Below, piece after piece: positions 1 through 7,966 of a stretch of 64,000 nucleotides of DNA. Positions within the stretch are counted from its first letter, which is position 1. Each line of letters begins with the position of its first letter. The position numbers and the translations under genes were made by a program. Below the pieces are notes generated by a model. It saw only the letters and a program-made list of their open reading frames with translations. It did no database searches and was not told the origin of the DNA. Source of the stretch: Microbacterium oxydans (GTDB taxonomy: Bacteria > Actinomycetota > Actinomycetes > Actinomycetales > Microbacteriaceae); contig NZ_CP092891.1 of NCBI RefSeq assembly GCF_026559675.1, forward strand, positions 558,001 to 622,000, read 5' to 3'.

Positions 1-308
1 TCGCCCCCGATGTGACGACTGTGATCATCGCGCAGGCGATCATCGGCCTCGGCGCCGGATCCTTCCTCTCGGTCGACCTCGCGCTCGCCACCGAGGTGCT
101 GCCCAACCCGGCGGACACCGCCAAGGACCTCGGGGTGCTGAACATCGCCAACGCCCTGCCGCAGTCGATCGCCCCCGCCATCGCCCCGGCCATCATCGCC
201 ATCGGCGCGGCCACGCCGCTCGGCGGCTACACCACCTGGTACCTGTTCGGCGCGCTCGTCGCGCTGGCCGGTGCCGTGCTCGTCTATCGCATCAAGGGAG
301 TCAAGTGA
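1..308 (+). CDS. MFS transporter, C-terminal fragment
   Basis: The gene starts before the window; the last 102 codons are seen, reading in frame from base 3 to a TGA at 306-308. They encode two or three hydrophobic helices with a short basic cytoplasmic end (IKGVK), as in the last helices of a major facilitator superfamily transporter. The segment with TEVLPNPADTAKDLG and the repeated IAPAIAPAI helix resembles actinobacterial MFS sugar or drug permeases. The glycosidase gene follows at once, with its Shine-Dalgarno AAGGGAG inside the end of this gene, so the two are probably co-transcribed and the permease may import a glycoside. Substrate is unknown. Confidence 0.75.
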   Translation, partial: APDVTTVIIAQAIIGLGAGSFLSVDLALATEVLPNPADTAKDLGVLNIANALPQSIAPAIAPAIIAIGAATPLGGYTTWYLFGALVALAGAVLVYRIKGVK

Positions 309-310
309 CC

Positions 311-2065
311 ATGCCCGAGACCACCACCGCACGCCCCTGGCTGGACGCCGACCTGCCCGTCGACGAGCGGGTCCAGCTGCTCCTCGACGCGATGTCCGTC
401 GAGGAGAAGGCCGGGCTCTTCTTCCACACGATGATCGCGATCGGCGACCTCGACGAGGCCGACCCCACGTTCGCCTCGCCCTCCGCGCGCGAGTTCCTCG
501 AGAGCAAGCGGATGACGCACTTCAACCTGCTCGGCGCGGCGCCGACCGGTCGGGAGATCGCGGCCTGGCACAACGCGCTGCAGCGGCTCGCGGCATCCAC
601 CGGCCTCGGCATCCCCGTGACGCTCTCGACCGATCCACGGCACTCGTTCAGCGAGAACCCCGGTGCCTCCATCCTGGCCGGCCCCTTCTCGCAGTGGCCG
701 GAGACGCTCGGTCTCGCCGCGACGCGCGACGAGGAGCTCGTCGAGCGCTTCGCCGACATCGCGCGGCAGGAGTACACGGCGGTCGGACTGCGCGTCGCGC
801 TGCACCCGCAGGTCGACCTCGCGACCGAGCCGCGGTGGGCGCGGCAGACGGCGACCTTCGGTGAGGACGCGGAGCTCTCCGGCAGGCTCGGAGCGGCGTA
901 CATCCGCGGCTTCCAGGGAGAGTCGTTCGGGCCGGGGTCGGTGTCGACCATGACCAAGCACTTCCCCGGCGGCGGACCCCAGAAGGACGGCGAGGACCCG
1001 CACTTCCCGTACGGTCGCGAGCAGGTCTACCCGGGCGGCGAGTTCGAGCTGCACCTGAAGCCGTTCGAGGACGCGCTCGCCGCCGGCACCCGGCAGATGA
1101 TGCCCTACTACGGCATGCCCGTCGGCACCGAGTACGAGGAGGTCGGCTTCGGCTTCAACAAGTCGGTCATCACCGGGCTGCTGCGCGAGCGCTACGGCTT
1201 CGACGGCCTGGTCTGCACCGACTGGGGCCTGATCAGCGACTCGGAGATCTTCGGGCAGCCGTTCCCGGCCCGCGCATGGGGCGTCGAGGACCTCACCCCG
1301 CGCGAGCGGATGAAGAAGGTGCTGGACGCCGGAGCGGACCAGTTCGGCGGCGAGGCCAACCCCGAGCTGCTGCTCGAGCTGATCGCCGACGGCGAGATCA
1401 GCGAGGAGCGCCTCGACGTCTCCGCCCGACGCATCCTGCGCGAGAAGTTCGAGCTCGGACTGTTCGAGAACCCGTTCGTGGACGAGGATGCGGCGGACGA
1501 GATCGTCGGCCGCGCCGACTTCCGCGCAGCGGGGGAGGACGCCCAGCGCGCCTCGATCACCGTGCTCGCGAACGACGGCGTGCTGCCGTTCGCGCGGGGA
1601 GTGAAGCTCTACGTCGAGGGCATCGATGCGGCGGTCGCGGCGTCGTTCGGTCAGATCGTCGAGACGCCCGGTGAGGCCGACCTCGCGGTCATCCGCCTCC
1701 AGGCGCCGTTCGAGGAGCGCGCGACGATGTTCGAGAACTTCTTCCACGCGGGGTCGCTCGACTTCTCCGACGAGGTCGTGGCGCACGTGCGCGAGGTCGC
1801 CGCCGCGGTGCCGACCGTGGTCGATGTGCTCGCGGATCGTCCGCCGATCCTCACGTCGATCGCGGAGGCCGCGGCCGCGGTGACCGTGAACTGGGGAGCG
1901 TCGGGAGCTGCGCTCCTCGATGTGCTCAGCGGCGCCGTGCCGGCGAGGGGCACGCTGCCCTTCGACCTGCCTCGTTCGATGGCTGCCGTCGAGGCCTCCC
2001 GCCCCGACGTGCCGTTCGACACCGCCGACCCGCTCTTCCGCTTCGGGCACGGGCTGTCGCTCTGA
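311..2065 (+). CDS. Glycoside hydrolase family 3 (beta-glucosidase-like)
   Basis: A 584-residue GH3 enzyme expected to release sugars from the non-reducing ends of beta-glycosides or xylosides. Family signatures visible are RHSF near residue 110, KHFPGGG at 216-222, and VCTDWG, where Asp304 aligns with the GH3 nucleophile of the SDW motif. A C-terminal alpha/beta sandwich domain follows, ending FRFGHGLSL as in many GH3 enzymes. There is no signal peptide, so it should act in the cytoplasm on imported sugar, which fits the transporter just upstream. I chose ATG 311 because AAGGGAG (294-300) lies 10 nt away; a GTG at 305, overlapping the previous stop codon, is the alternative. The exact substrate cannot be told from sequence. 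Confidence 0.9.
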   Translation: MPETTTARPWLDADLPVDERVQLLLDAMSVEEKAGLFFHTMIAIGDLDEADPTFASPSAREFLESKRMTHFNLLGAAPTGREIAAWHNALQRLAASTGLGIPVTLSTDPRHSFSENPGASILAGPFSQWPETLGLAATRDEELVERFADIARQEYTAVGLRVALHPQVDLATEPRWARQTATFGEDAELSGRLGAAYIRGFQGESFGPGSVSTMTKHFPGGGPQKDGEDPHFPYGREQVYPGGEFELHLKPFEDALAAGTRQMMPYYGMPVGTEYEEVGFGFNKSVITGLLRERYGFDGLVCTDWGLISDSEIFGQPFPARAWGVEDLTPRERMKKVLDAGADQFGGEANPELLLELIADGEISEERLDVSARRILREKFELGLFENPFVDEDAADEIVGRADFRAAGEDAQRASITVLANDGVLPFARGVKLYVEGIDAAVAASFGQIVETPGEADLAVIRLQAPFEERATMFENFFHAGSLDFSDEVVAHVREVAAAVPTVVDVLADRPPILTSIAEAAAAVTVNWGASGAALLDVLSGAVPARGTLPFDLPRSMAAVEASRPDVPFDTADPLFRFGHGLSL

Positions 2066-2084
2066 GTCGCGGCTGAGCCGGTGG

Positions 2085-2112
2085 GGGCGTTTCGCGGCGA
2101 GGCGGAACGCCC
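2085..2112 (+). terminator. Stem-loop after the GH3 gene
   Basis: GGGCGTTTCG (2085-2094) pairs with CGGAACGCCC (2103-2112) with one G-U pair and an 8-nt loop, 20 bases after the GH3 stop. There is no clear T-run, so termination is inferred. The GGCGTTTCG core is shared with the large inverted repeat at 38157-38234. Confidence 0.5.
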
Positions 2113-2114
2113 TC

Positions 2115-2189
2115 ACCTGTCGCGAGGCGACAATGCCCCACCTGTCGCGAGGCGACAATGCCCCCGCCTGTCGCGAGGCGACAATGCCC
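2115..2189. repeat. Three tandem copies of a 25-bp palindromic unit
   Basis: Three near-identical units (2115-2139, 2140-2165, 2166-2189) each contain TGTCGC-GAG-GCGACA, a perfect 6-bp inverted repeat with a 3-nt loop, followed by AATGCCC. Only the first base and the C-run length differ between units. They lie between the hairpin after the GH3 gene and the promoter region of the acyl-CoA oxidase-like gene. The unit could be an REP-like repeat or a multi-copy operator; sequence alone does not decide. Confidence 0.8.
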
Positions 2190-2234
2190 GAGGGGGACGT
2201 GCCGCCGATCCGTTGGAGGAAGCGCACAGCGGAG

Positions 2235-2263
2235 TTCGTGCGTGTTTGTCGCAGACCTACCAT
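2235..2263 (+). promoter_or_regulatory. Candidate promoter of the acyl-CoA oxidase-like gene
   Basis: TTCGTG (2235-2240) and TACCAT (2258-2263) are separated by 17 nt, and the start codon at 2294 lies about 24 nt after the expected start of transcription. The -35 match is weak. Confidence 0.35.
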
Positions 2264-2293
2264 GGAGCTATCCCTACTTCCTGGAGGAATGCC

Positions 2294-4357
2294 ATGGTCG
2301 ACGCCGCCGTCCGTCCTTCGACGACATCCGCTGAATCGCACGAGGTCGCGGCTCCGCCGCAGATCGACGTCGCGCGCGTGAACGAGGCCCTGATGGGCAC
2401 GTGGGGCGACGTCCGTCGCCAGGCGCGCGAGATGATCAAGGACTCCGCGTTCTGGCGCAAGGACGAGCTGGGCAAGGACGAGCACCGCGAGCGCGTGCTC
2501 AGCCAGCTGCACCTCCTCGTCGAGAACAAGGCCGTGCACCGCGCGTTCCCCAAGTCGCTCGGCGGCGAGGAGAACAACGGCGCGAACATCGCCGGCTTCG
2601 AAGAGCTCGTGGTCGCCGACCCCAGCCTGCAGATCAAGTCCGGTGTGCAGTGGGGGCTGTTCGGCTCGGCGATCCTGCAGCTCGGCACGAAGGAGCACCA
2701 CGAGAAGTGGCTGCCCGGGGTGATGGATCTCTCCATCCCCGGTGCCTTCGCGATGACCGAGATCGGACACGGCTCGGACGTGGCGGCCGTCGGCACGACC
2801 GCGACGTACGACCCGGAGACCGAGGAGTTCGTCATCAACACCCCGTTCCGGGGAGCGACGAAGGAGTACCTCGGCAACGCGGCCCTGCACGGCGTCGCGG
2901 CGACCGTCTTCGCGCAGCTGATCACGAACGGCGTCAACCACGGCGTGCACTGCTTCTATGTGCCGCTGCGCGGTGAGGACGGCGTCGACCTTCCCGGCAT
3001 CGGCCGCGAGGACGACGGGCTCAAGGGCGGACTCAACGGCATCGACAACGGACGCCTCTCGTTCGACCACGTGCGCGTTCCCCGCACCAACCTGCTCAAC
3101 CGCTACGGCGACGTCGCCGCGGACGGCACCTACTCCAGCGCGATCGACAGCCCCGGCCGTCGCTTCTTCACGATGCTCGGCACCCTGGTCCAGGGGCGCG
3201 TGTCCCTCGACGGTGCGGCATCGTGGGCTTCCGCGCTCGGCCTCCACATCGCGATCACCTACGCCACGCAGCGTCGTCAGTTCGACGGAGCGGACGGGCA
3301 GGAGGTCGTGCTCATGGACTACGGCAAGCACCAGCGCCGTCTGCTCCCGCGCCTCGCGACCACCTACGCCCACATCTTCGCGCACGACGAGTTCCTGCAG
3401 AAGTTCGACGGCGTCTTCTCCGGTCGCACCGACACCCCGGCCGACCGTGAGGACCTCGAGACCCTCGCGGCCGCGCTGAAGCCGCTGTCCACCTGGCACG
3501 CGCTCGACACGCTGCAGGAGGCCCGCGAGGCCACCGGCGGCGCAGGGTTCATGTTCGAGAACCGTCTCGTCGGCCTCCGGCAGGACCTCGACATCTACGT
3601 CACGTTCGAGGGCGACAACAACGTGCTGCTGCAGCTCGTCGGCAAGCGTCTGCTGACCGACTACGCCAAGCAGTTCCAGGGCAAGGACGCGGCGGCGCTC
3701 GCCAAGTTCGCCGTCGGGATGACCGCGGGCAAGGTATTCCACGGTGCCGGACTCCGACAGCTCGGTCAGGCCGTCTCCGACTTCGGTCAGGTGGCGCGAT
3801 CGGTCGAGCGCGGGCTCCGGGAGGAGCAGCAGCACGACCTGCTGGCCGGCCGTGTGCAGCAGATGGTGGCCGACATCGCCGGCCGTCTGCGTCCGGGAGC
3901 GAAGGACAAGGCGCTCGGCGCTCGACTGTTCAACGAGAACCAGGCCGAGCTGATCGAAGCCGCGCGTGCGCACGGAGAGCTGCTGCAGTGGGAGGCGTTC
4001 ACCGACGCCGTGCACCAGATCGACGACGCCGACACCAAGAAGGTGCTCACGTGGCTGCGCGACCTGTTCGGTCTGCAGCTCATCGAGAAGCACCTGGCCT
4101 GGCACCTGATCCACGGACGCCTGTCGACCCAGCGCGCCGCGGCCGTGTCGAGCTACATCGACCGCCTGTGCGCGCGGCTGCGCCCGTATGCCCTCGACCT
4201 GGTGGACGCGTTCGGGTACGAGCCCGAGCACGTTCGCGCACCCATCGCGAGCGGCCTGGAGAAGCAGCGCCAGGACGAGGCCCGCGCGTACTACGCCGAC
4301 CTCGCCGCGACGGGGAAGGCCCCGATCCAGGAGAAGGCGCTGAAGCAGAAGCGCTGA
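2294..4357 (+). CDS. Acyl-CoA oxidase / acyl-CoA dehydrogenase family protein
   Basis: A 687-residue flavoprotein that should introduce the trans-2,3 double bond in the first step of fatty acyl-CoA beta-oxidation. The MTEIGHGSDV motif near residue 155 and a length near 690 match acyl-CoA oxidases better than the shorter (about 380-residue) acyl-CoA dehydrogenases. EATGGAGF followed by FEGDNNVLLQ is the usual FAD/active-site segment of the oxidase C-terminal half, and a long helical C-terminal domain follows. ATG 2294 is preceded by GGAGG (2283-2287) at 6 nt. Upstream in-frame codons run through the repeat array and are unlikely to be coding. Whether electrons go to O2 or to a flavoprotein acceptor cannot be read from sequence. 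Confidence 0.88.
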   Translation: MVDAAVRPSTTSAESHEVAAPPQIDVARVNEALMGTWGDVRRQAREMIKDSAFWRKDELGKDEHRERVLSQLHLLVENKAVHRAFPKSLGGEENNGANIAGFEELVVADPSLQIKSGVQWGLFGSAILQLGTKEHHEKWLPGVMDLSIPGAFAMTEIGHGSDVAAVGTTATYDPETEEFVINTPFRGATKEYLGNAALHGVAATVFAQLITNGVNHGVHCFYVPLRGEDGVDLPGIGREDDGLKGGLNGIDNGRLSFDHVRVPRTNLLNRYGDVAADGTYSSAIDSPGRRFFTMLGTLVQGRVSLDGAASWASALGLHIAITYATQRRQFDGADGQEVVLMDYGKHQRRLLPRLATTYAHIFAHDEFLQKFDGVFSGRTDTPADREDLETLAAALKPLSTWHALDTLQEAREATGGAGFMFENRLVGLRQDLDIYVTFEGDNNVLLQLVGKRLLTDYAKQFQGKDAAALAKFAVGMTAGKVFHGAGLRQLGQAVSDFGQVARSVERGLREEQQHDLLAGRVQQMVADIAGRLRPGAKDKALGARLFNENQAELIEAARAHGELLQWEAFTDAVHQIDDADTKKVLTWLRDLFGLQLIEKHLAWHLIHGRLSTQRAAAVSSYIDRLCARLRPYALDLVDAFGYEPEHVRAPIASGLEKQRQDEARAYYADLAATGKAPIQEKALKQKR

Positions 4358-4379
4358 CCGCTCGTCTCACCGCTCAGGA

Positions 4380-4409
4380 ATCCCGCTCCCGCGTCGTCGG
4401 GGGCGGGAT
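4380..4409. terminator. Bidirectional terminator hairpin
   Basis: ATCCCGCTCCCG (4380-4391) pairs with CGGGGGCGGGAT (4398-4409) over 12 bp with one G-U pair and a 6-nt loop. It lies between two convergent genes and could end transcription from both sides. Confidence 0.65.
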
Positions 4410-4448
4410 CTCTGCGTGTGCGGCCTGCTCCGAGGTGGAGCGCCCTGA

Positions 4449-4901
4449 TCAGGACGAGGTCCACCCGTGGAGGTCGACGCCGCGCTCGGCAGCCAGCGCC
4501 TGCAGCTTCTCCGCCGCATCGGTCTCGACGCAGAGGCAGGCCCGCAGCCCGGACTCCTCCTCCTCCCGGAGCAGGTAGTGGCTGGTGGTGTCGGTCAGCT
4601 GCTCGCCGTCGGCATCGCGGAACAGCCACCGCACCCGCACCAGCACCAGCCGCTCGGACAGGGTGTTCGCGTCGAGAAGCTCGTGGCCGACGGATGCCAG
4701 CCCGAGCTCGCGGTACAGCGGATAGGACTGCTTCAGCCCGACGATCATCGCCTCACGGGACTCGAGCACGCCCGACACGTGGTCGTCGGCGATCATGCCC
4801 GGCGTCGACCACAGGTCCGCCGCCGCCTCGGCGTCGAATGCGGTGAGCGAGGCGGCGTAGCGCGCGAGGTACTCGTCGATCCGTTCGGTGGGGATGCTCA
4901 T
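4449..4901 (-). CDS. NTF2-like / SnoaL-like fold protein
   Basis: A 150-residue protein with no signal peptide. The N-terminal helix (ERIDEYLARYAASLTAFDAEAAADLW) followed by alternating strands and ending in a C-terminal Trp-containing strand is the usual pattern of cone-shaped NTF2-like domains, which include ketosteroid isomerase-like enzymes and many ligand-binding proteins. I cannot assign a substrate. A TACGCT -10 element lies 6 nt before the start codon, so the transcript may be leaderless. The gene is monocistronic and convergent with the acyl-CoA oxidase-like gene, sharing the terminator hairpin at 4380-4409. Confidence 0.7.
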   Translation of the reverse strand: MSIPTERIDEYLARYAASLTAFDAEAAADLWSTPGMIADDHVSGVLESREAMIVGLKQSYPLYRELGLASVGHELLDANTLSERLVLVRVRWLFRDADGEQLTDTTSHYLLREEEESGLRACLCVETDAAEKLQALAAERGVDLHGWTSS

Positions 4902-4907
4902 GGTCCG

Positions 4908-4913
4908 AGCGTA
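4908..4913 (-). promoter_or_regulatory. -10 element, leaderless start of the NTF2-like gene
   Basis: On the minus strand TACGCT is followed by 6 nt and then the ATG (4901-4899), so transcription should start at or next to the start codon. No Shine-Dalgarno sequence is present. Confidence 0.45.
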
Positions 4914-4964
4914 CGGATCGAGGTGCTGCCCGGCAGGGGGCTTGACGGATCGGGGGAGCGTCCC

Positions 4965-6062
4965 TCAGGACCCGGAGGCCGGGGGAGACGACGGTGGTGT
5001 GGGAAGGGGCGCGGGCGGTGGTGCGGGCGGTGCGGCCGTGGGCGGATACGGCAGGACCGGCGGGGCGGGCGGGAACGGTGCTGTGCCCGGCTCCGGCGAA
5101 CCCGCTCCCGGGTGCGGCTGCGGCTGCGAAAACGGATACGGCTGCGGTGCGGCCGCGGACGGGGCCGGATATGCCGACGGAGGCATATGCCCCGCGCCCA
5201 CCGCGGGAGACGACGCCTGCCTCCGCACGCGCACCAGCACGAACGTGAAGGTGACGTAGATCAGGGCCGTGGCGGTTCCCGCACCGAGGAGCACGAGTGT
5301 CAGCAGTGTGTGGGTGCCTTGCATCGGGAGGGCGGAGAAGAGCCGGAGGAACACGGTCGGCACGAAGACGAGGACGCTCGCCACGAGTGCCGCCAGGGCC
5401 GGGAGCAGCAGCGCGAAGGCGGACCACCGCGTCGCCAGGATCCCCGCGACGATGAGCAGCGTTCCGAGCAGGACGCCGACCGCGGCTTCGGGGATGAGGC
5501 CTCCTCCGTCCTGCTGGTAGGCGATGAGCCGTCCGTGCCCGAGGCCCCAGGACGCCAGCAGCGCCCCGGTCAGGAGCAGCACGGGCGCGGCGATGGCCCC
5601 CACGATGACGGGTCCGGGTCCCGGGCGCGCGGGGCGGCGGCGCACGATCGCGAGGACGACGCCCATCGTGCCGAGCACCGGGAGCAGGAACAGCGGCAAC
5701 CCGTAGGCCAGACCCTCGACCCACTCGCGGGGGAGGACGCCCGGGCCGAGCCGGAACGTCTCGAGCACGAGCGGCGGGAACAGCGCGCACGCGAGCGGGA
5801 ACAGGGCGAGCACCCCGACGGCGATGAGTCCCGCGGAGCTCCAGATGCCCGTCAGTACGACGAGGAGGAGGAGCAGGACGCCGACGACCTGGAGCACGAT
5901 CGGCATCGCGAACCGGAAGGTGTCGACCTCCGCCATCGCGTACTGCGCGTAGGTGAACACCCAGGTGCTGCCGCCTGTGGCGATCAGCCCCACGGCGAAC
6001 GGGGTGACGACGACGGCGATGAGGATGGTGATCAGTCGCGCGGGCAGGATGGATCGACGCAT
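4965..6062 (-). CDS. Polytopic membrane protein with Pro-rich C-terminal tail
   Basis: A 365-residue protein of unknown function with about eight hydrophobic helices over residues 1-290, then a cytoplasmic or external tail (about 295-365) rich in Pro, Ala, Gly and Tyr. I see no catalytic motif. The start chosen (ATG ending at 6062) is preceded by GGAGGGGG at 8 nt; an upstream ATG at 6095 would add 11 residues but has no such site. The tail resembles the low-complexity Pro-rich tails of many actinobacterial membrane proteins, which are thought to be interaction surfaces. The gene stands alone between the NTF2-like gene and the divergent alcohol dehydrogenase. Confidence 0.7.
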   Translation of the reverse strand: MRRSILPARLITILIAVVVTPFAVGLIATGGSTWVFTYAQYAMAEVDTFRFAMPIVLQVVGVLLLLLVVLTGIWSSAGLIAVGVLALFPLACALFPPLVLETFRLGPGVLPREWVEGLAYGLPLFLLPVLGTMGVVLAIVRRRPARPGPGPVIVGAIAAPVLLLTGALLASWGLGHGRLIAYQQDGGGLIPEAAVGVLLGTLLIVAGILATRWSAFALLLPALAALVASVLVFVPTVFLRLFSALPMQGTHTLLTLVLLGAGTATALIYVTFTFVLVRVRRQASSPAVGAGHMPPSAYPAPSAAAPQPYPFSQPQPHPGAGSPEPGTAPFPPAPPVLPYPPTAAPPAPPPAPLPTPPSSPPASGS

Positions 6063-6172
6063 GGTGACTTCCCCCTCCGGAGTCATGCGCCTCACCCTAC
6101 CGGCGCCCCTCGCGACGGAAGAGGCGGAAGTGGTGCGTAGGGTGGACCGAGCCCCCGGAAGAAGGAGTCCCC

Positions 6173-7219
6173 GTGACCCGCGTCAACGCCTACGCCGCAC
6201 CGAGCGAAGCGGCCCCGCTGGAGAAGACCGTCATCGAGCGGCGCGCGCTCGGTCCGCACGACGTGCTGATCGACATCGCCTTCGCCGGCATCTGCCACTC
6301 CGACATCCACACCGTGCGCGGCGACTGGGGCCCGCAGCAGTACCCGCTCGCTCCGGGCCACGAGATCACCGGGACGGTCGCCGCGGTCGGCGAGGCCGTG
6401 ACCCGGCACGCGGTCGGCGACCGGGTCGGCGTCGGCTGCCTGGTGAACTCGTGCGGCGAGTGCCGCAACTGCCGCCGCGATCAAGAGCAGTTCTGCACCG
6501 GAGGTCGCGTCCTCACCTACGGCGACACGGACCGTGACGGCACCGTCACGCAGGGCGGCTACTCCGAGCAGGTCGTCGTCACCGAGGGGTTCGTGCTGCG
6601 CATCCCCGACGGCCTCGCGCTCGACGCCGCTGCGCCGCTGCTGTGCGCCGGCATCACTACCTACTCGCCGCTGCGGCACTGGAACGTCGGGCCGGGGTCG
6701 CGCGTCGCCGTGGTCGGGCTCGGCGGACTGGGGCACATGGGCGTGCAGATCGCGCACGCGCTGGGCGCCGAGGTGACCGTGCTCTCGCAGACGCTGAGCA
6801 AGAAGGACGACGGGCTGCGGCTCGGCGCCGACGACTACCGCGCGACGAGCGATCCGGCGACCTTCCGCGAGCTGCGCAGCTCGTTCGACGTGATCCTCAA
6901 CACCGTGAGCGCGGTGATCGATCTGCGCGCGTACCTCGGGCTGCTCGACATCGACGGCACGATGGTCTGCGTCGGCGCCCCGGCGGAACCACTCTCCGTC
7001 GGCGTGATGTCGCTGATCGGAGGACGCCGGTCGCTCGCCGGGTCGAACATCGGCGGCATCCGCGAGACGCAGGAGATGCTCGACTTCTGCGCCGAGCACG
7101 GCATCGCCGCCGAGATCGAGGTGATCCCGGCGTCCGACATCAACGCCGCCTACGAGCGCGTGCTCGCCTCCGACGTGCGGTACCGCTTCGTGATCGACGC
7201 GGCCACCCTCGCCGACTGA
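6173..7219 (+). CDS. Zinc-dependent NAD(P) alcohol dehydrogenase (CAD-like)
   Basis: A 348-residue medium-chain dehydrogenase/reductase that interconverts alcohols and aldehydes or ketones. [15 protein letters not shown] carries catalytic Zn ligand Cys41, and GHEITG carries His63. A four-cysteine structural zinc site is seen in [20 protein letters not shown], and the Rossmann motif is [24 protein letters not shown] is typical of the cinnamyl-alcohol-dehydrogenase/YahK branch, which usually prefers NADPH and reduces a broad range of aldehydes. It starts at GTG 6173 after GAAGGAG. The true substrate is not evident from neighbours. Confidence 0.9.
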   Translation: MTRVNAYAAPSEAAPLEKTVIERRALGPHDVLIDIAFAGICHSDIHTVRGDWGPQQYPLAPGHEITGTVAAVGEAVTRHAVGDRVGVGCLVNSCGECRNCRRDQEQFCTGGRVLTYGDTDRDGTVTQGGYSEQVVVTEGFVLRIPDGLALDAAAPLLCAGITTYSPLRHWNVGPGSRVAVVGLGGLGHMGVQIAHALGAEVTVLSQTLSKKDDGLRLGADDYRATSDPATFRELRSSFDVILNTVSAVIDLRAYLGLLDIDGTMVCVGAPAEPLSVGVMSLIGGRRSLAGSNIGGIRETQEMLDFCAEHGIAAEIEVIPASDINAAYERVLASDVRYRFVIDAATLAD

Positions 7220-7266
7220 CGCCACCCTCGCCGGCCGACGTCGGTGGCGGCGGATACGTTGGGGAG

Positions 7267-7836
7267 ATGATCTCTCTCCTCACGGGCCCGGACGCCCGCG
7301 ACCGCTGCGCCTGGGTGGGCGACGACGACGAGTACCGTCGCTATCACGACGAGGAGTGGGGCACCGCGCTGCGCGGCGACCGCGCGCTGTTCGAGAAGAT
7401 GGCGCTGGAGGGCTTTCAGGCGGGACTCTCCTGGATCACCATCCTGCGCAAGCGCCCGCGGTTCCGGGAGGTGTTCGCGGGCTTCGAGCCCGAGATCGTC
7501 TCCGAGTTCGGCGAGGACGACGTCGAGCGGCTGATGGCGGATGCGGGCATCATCCGCAACCGCGCCAAGATCGAGGCGACCATCGGCAACGCCCGCATCG
7601 TGCGGGGCATGGCCGACGGCGAGCTCGATGAGCTGATGTGGTCGTTCGCCCCACCGGCATCCGCCACTCGGCCGGCCTCCTTCGACGAGGTCCCGGCGGT
7701 CACGGCGGAGTCGACGGCGCTGAGCAAGGAACTGCGCCGTCGCGGGTTCCGGTTCGTGGGGCCGACCACCATGTACGCCCTGATGCAGTCCGCCGGGATG
7801 GTCGACGATCACATCGCCGGGTGCTGGCGCGCCTGA
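7267..7836 (+). CDS. tag: DNA-3-methyladenine glycosylase I
   Basis: A 189-residue base-excision repair enzyme that removes 3-methyladenine from alkylated DNA. The family's zinc snap is intact: Cys14, His27 in YHDEEWG, and the C-terminal pair His182 and Cys186, whose four-residue spacing equals that of E. coli Tag. FEKMALEGFQAGLSWITIL is the substrate-pocket helix including the conserved Glu. GGGGAG touches the start codon directly, too close for a normal ribosome site, and a TACGTT -10-like hexamer (7255-7260) sits 6 nt upstream, so the mRNA may be leaderless. The gene is free-standing, ending just before the large surface-protein operon. Confidence 0.95.
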   Translation: MISLLTGPDARDRCAWVGDDDEYRRYHDEEWGTALRGDRALFEKMALEGFQAGLSWITILRKRPRFREVFAGFEPEIVSEFGEDDVERLMADAGIIRNRAKIEATIGNARIVRGMADGELDELMWSFAPPASATRPASFDEVPAVTAESTALSKELRRRGFRFVGPTTMYALMQSAGMVDDHIAGCWRA

Positions 7837-7844
7837 TCGGAGCG

Positions 7845-7892
7845 GATGGGGAGTTGTCCCCATCGAGTGGTATTCCGCGACGCGGTTAGGAT
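7845..7892 (+). promoter_or_regulatory. Shared palindromic operator plus -10, promoter of the long operon (site 1)
   Basis: GATGGGGA (7845-7852), spacer GTTG and TCCCCATC (7857-7864) form a perfect 8-bp inverted repeat. A -10 hexamer TAGGAT (7887-7892) begins 22 nt later, so the palindrome covers about -54 to -35 and replaces a recognisable -35 box. That is the position expected for an activator-binding site. The same element occurs at 31382 and 31853 with nearly the same spacing. Confidence 0.7.
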
Positions 7893-7966
7893 GAACGGGT
7901 GCTCCGTGGGCCCGTCGGGTCCGCGTATGAGTAATCGGAGAGTGTCACCCTGGGGGGGAACCGGGA

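Noticed and set aside
2115..2189. Possible CRISPR array
   Set aside because: The three units are directly adjacent with no variable spacers, and no cas genes are present.
284..4231. Very long open frame on the minus strand across the GH3 and acyl-CoA oxidase genes
   Set aside because: It is a mirror of GC-rich codon use; the plus-strand genes have clear family motifs and the antisense product is Arg/Gly/Asp-rich with no motif.
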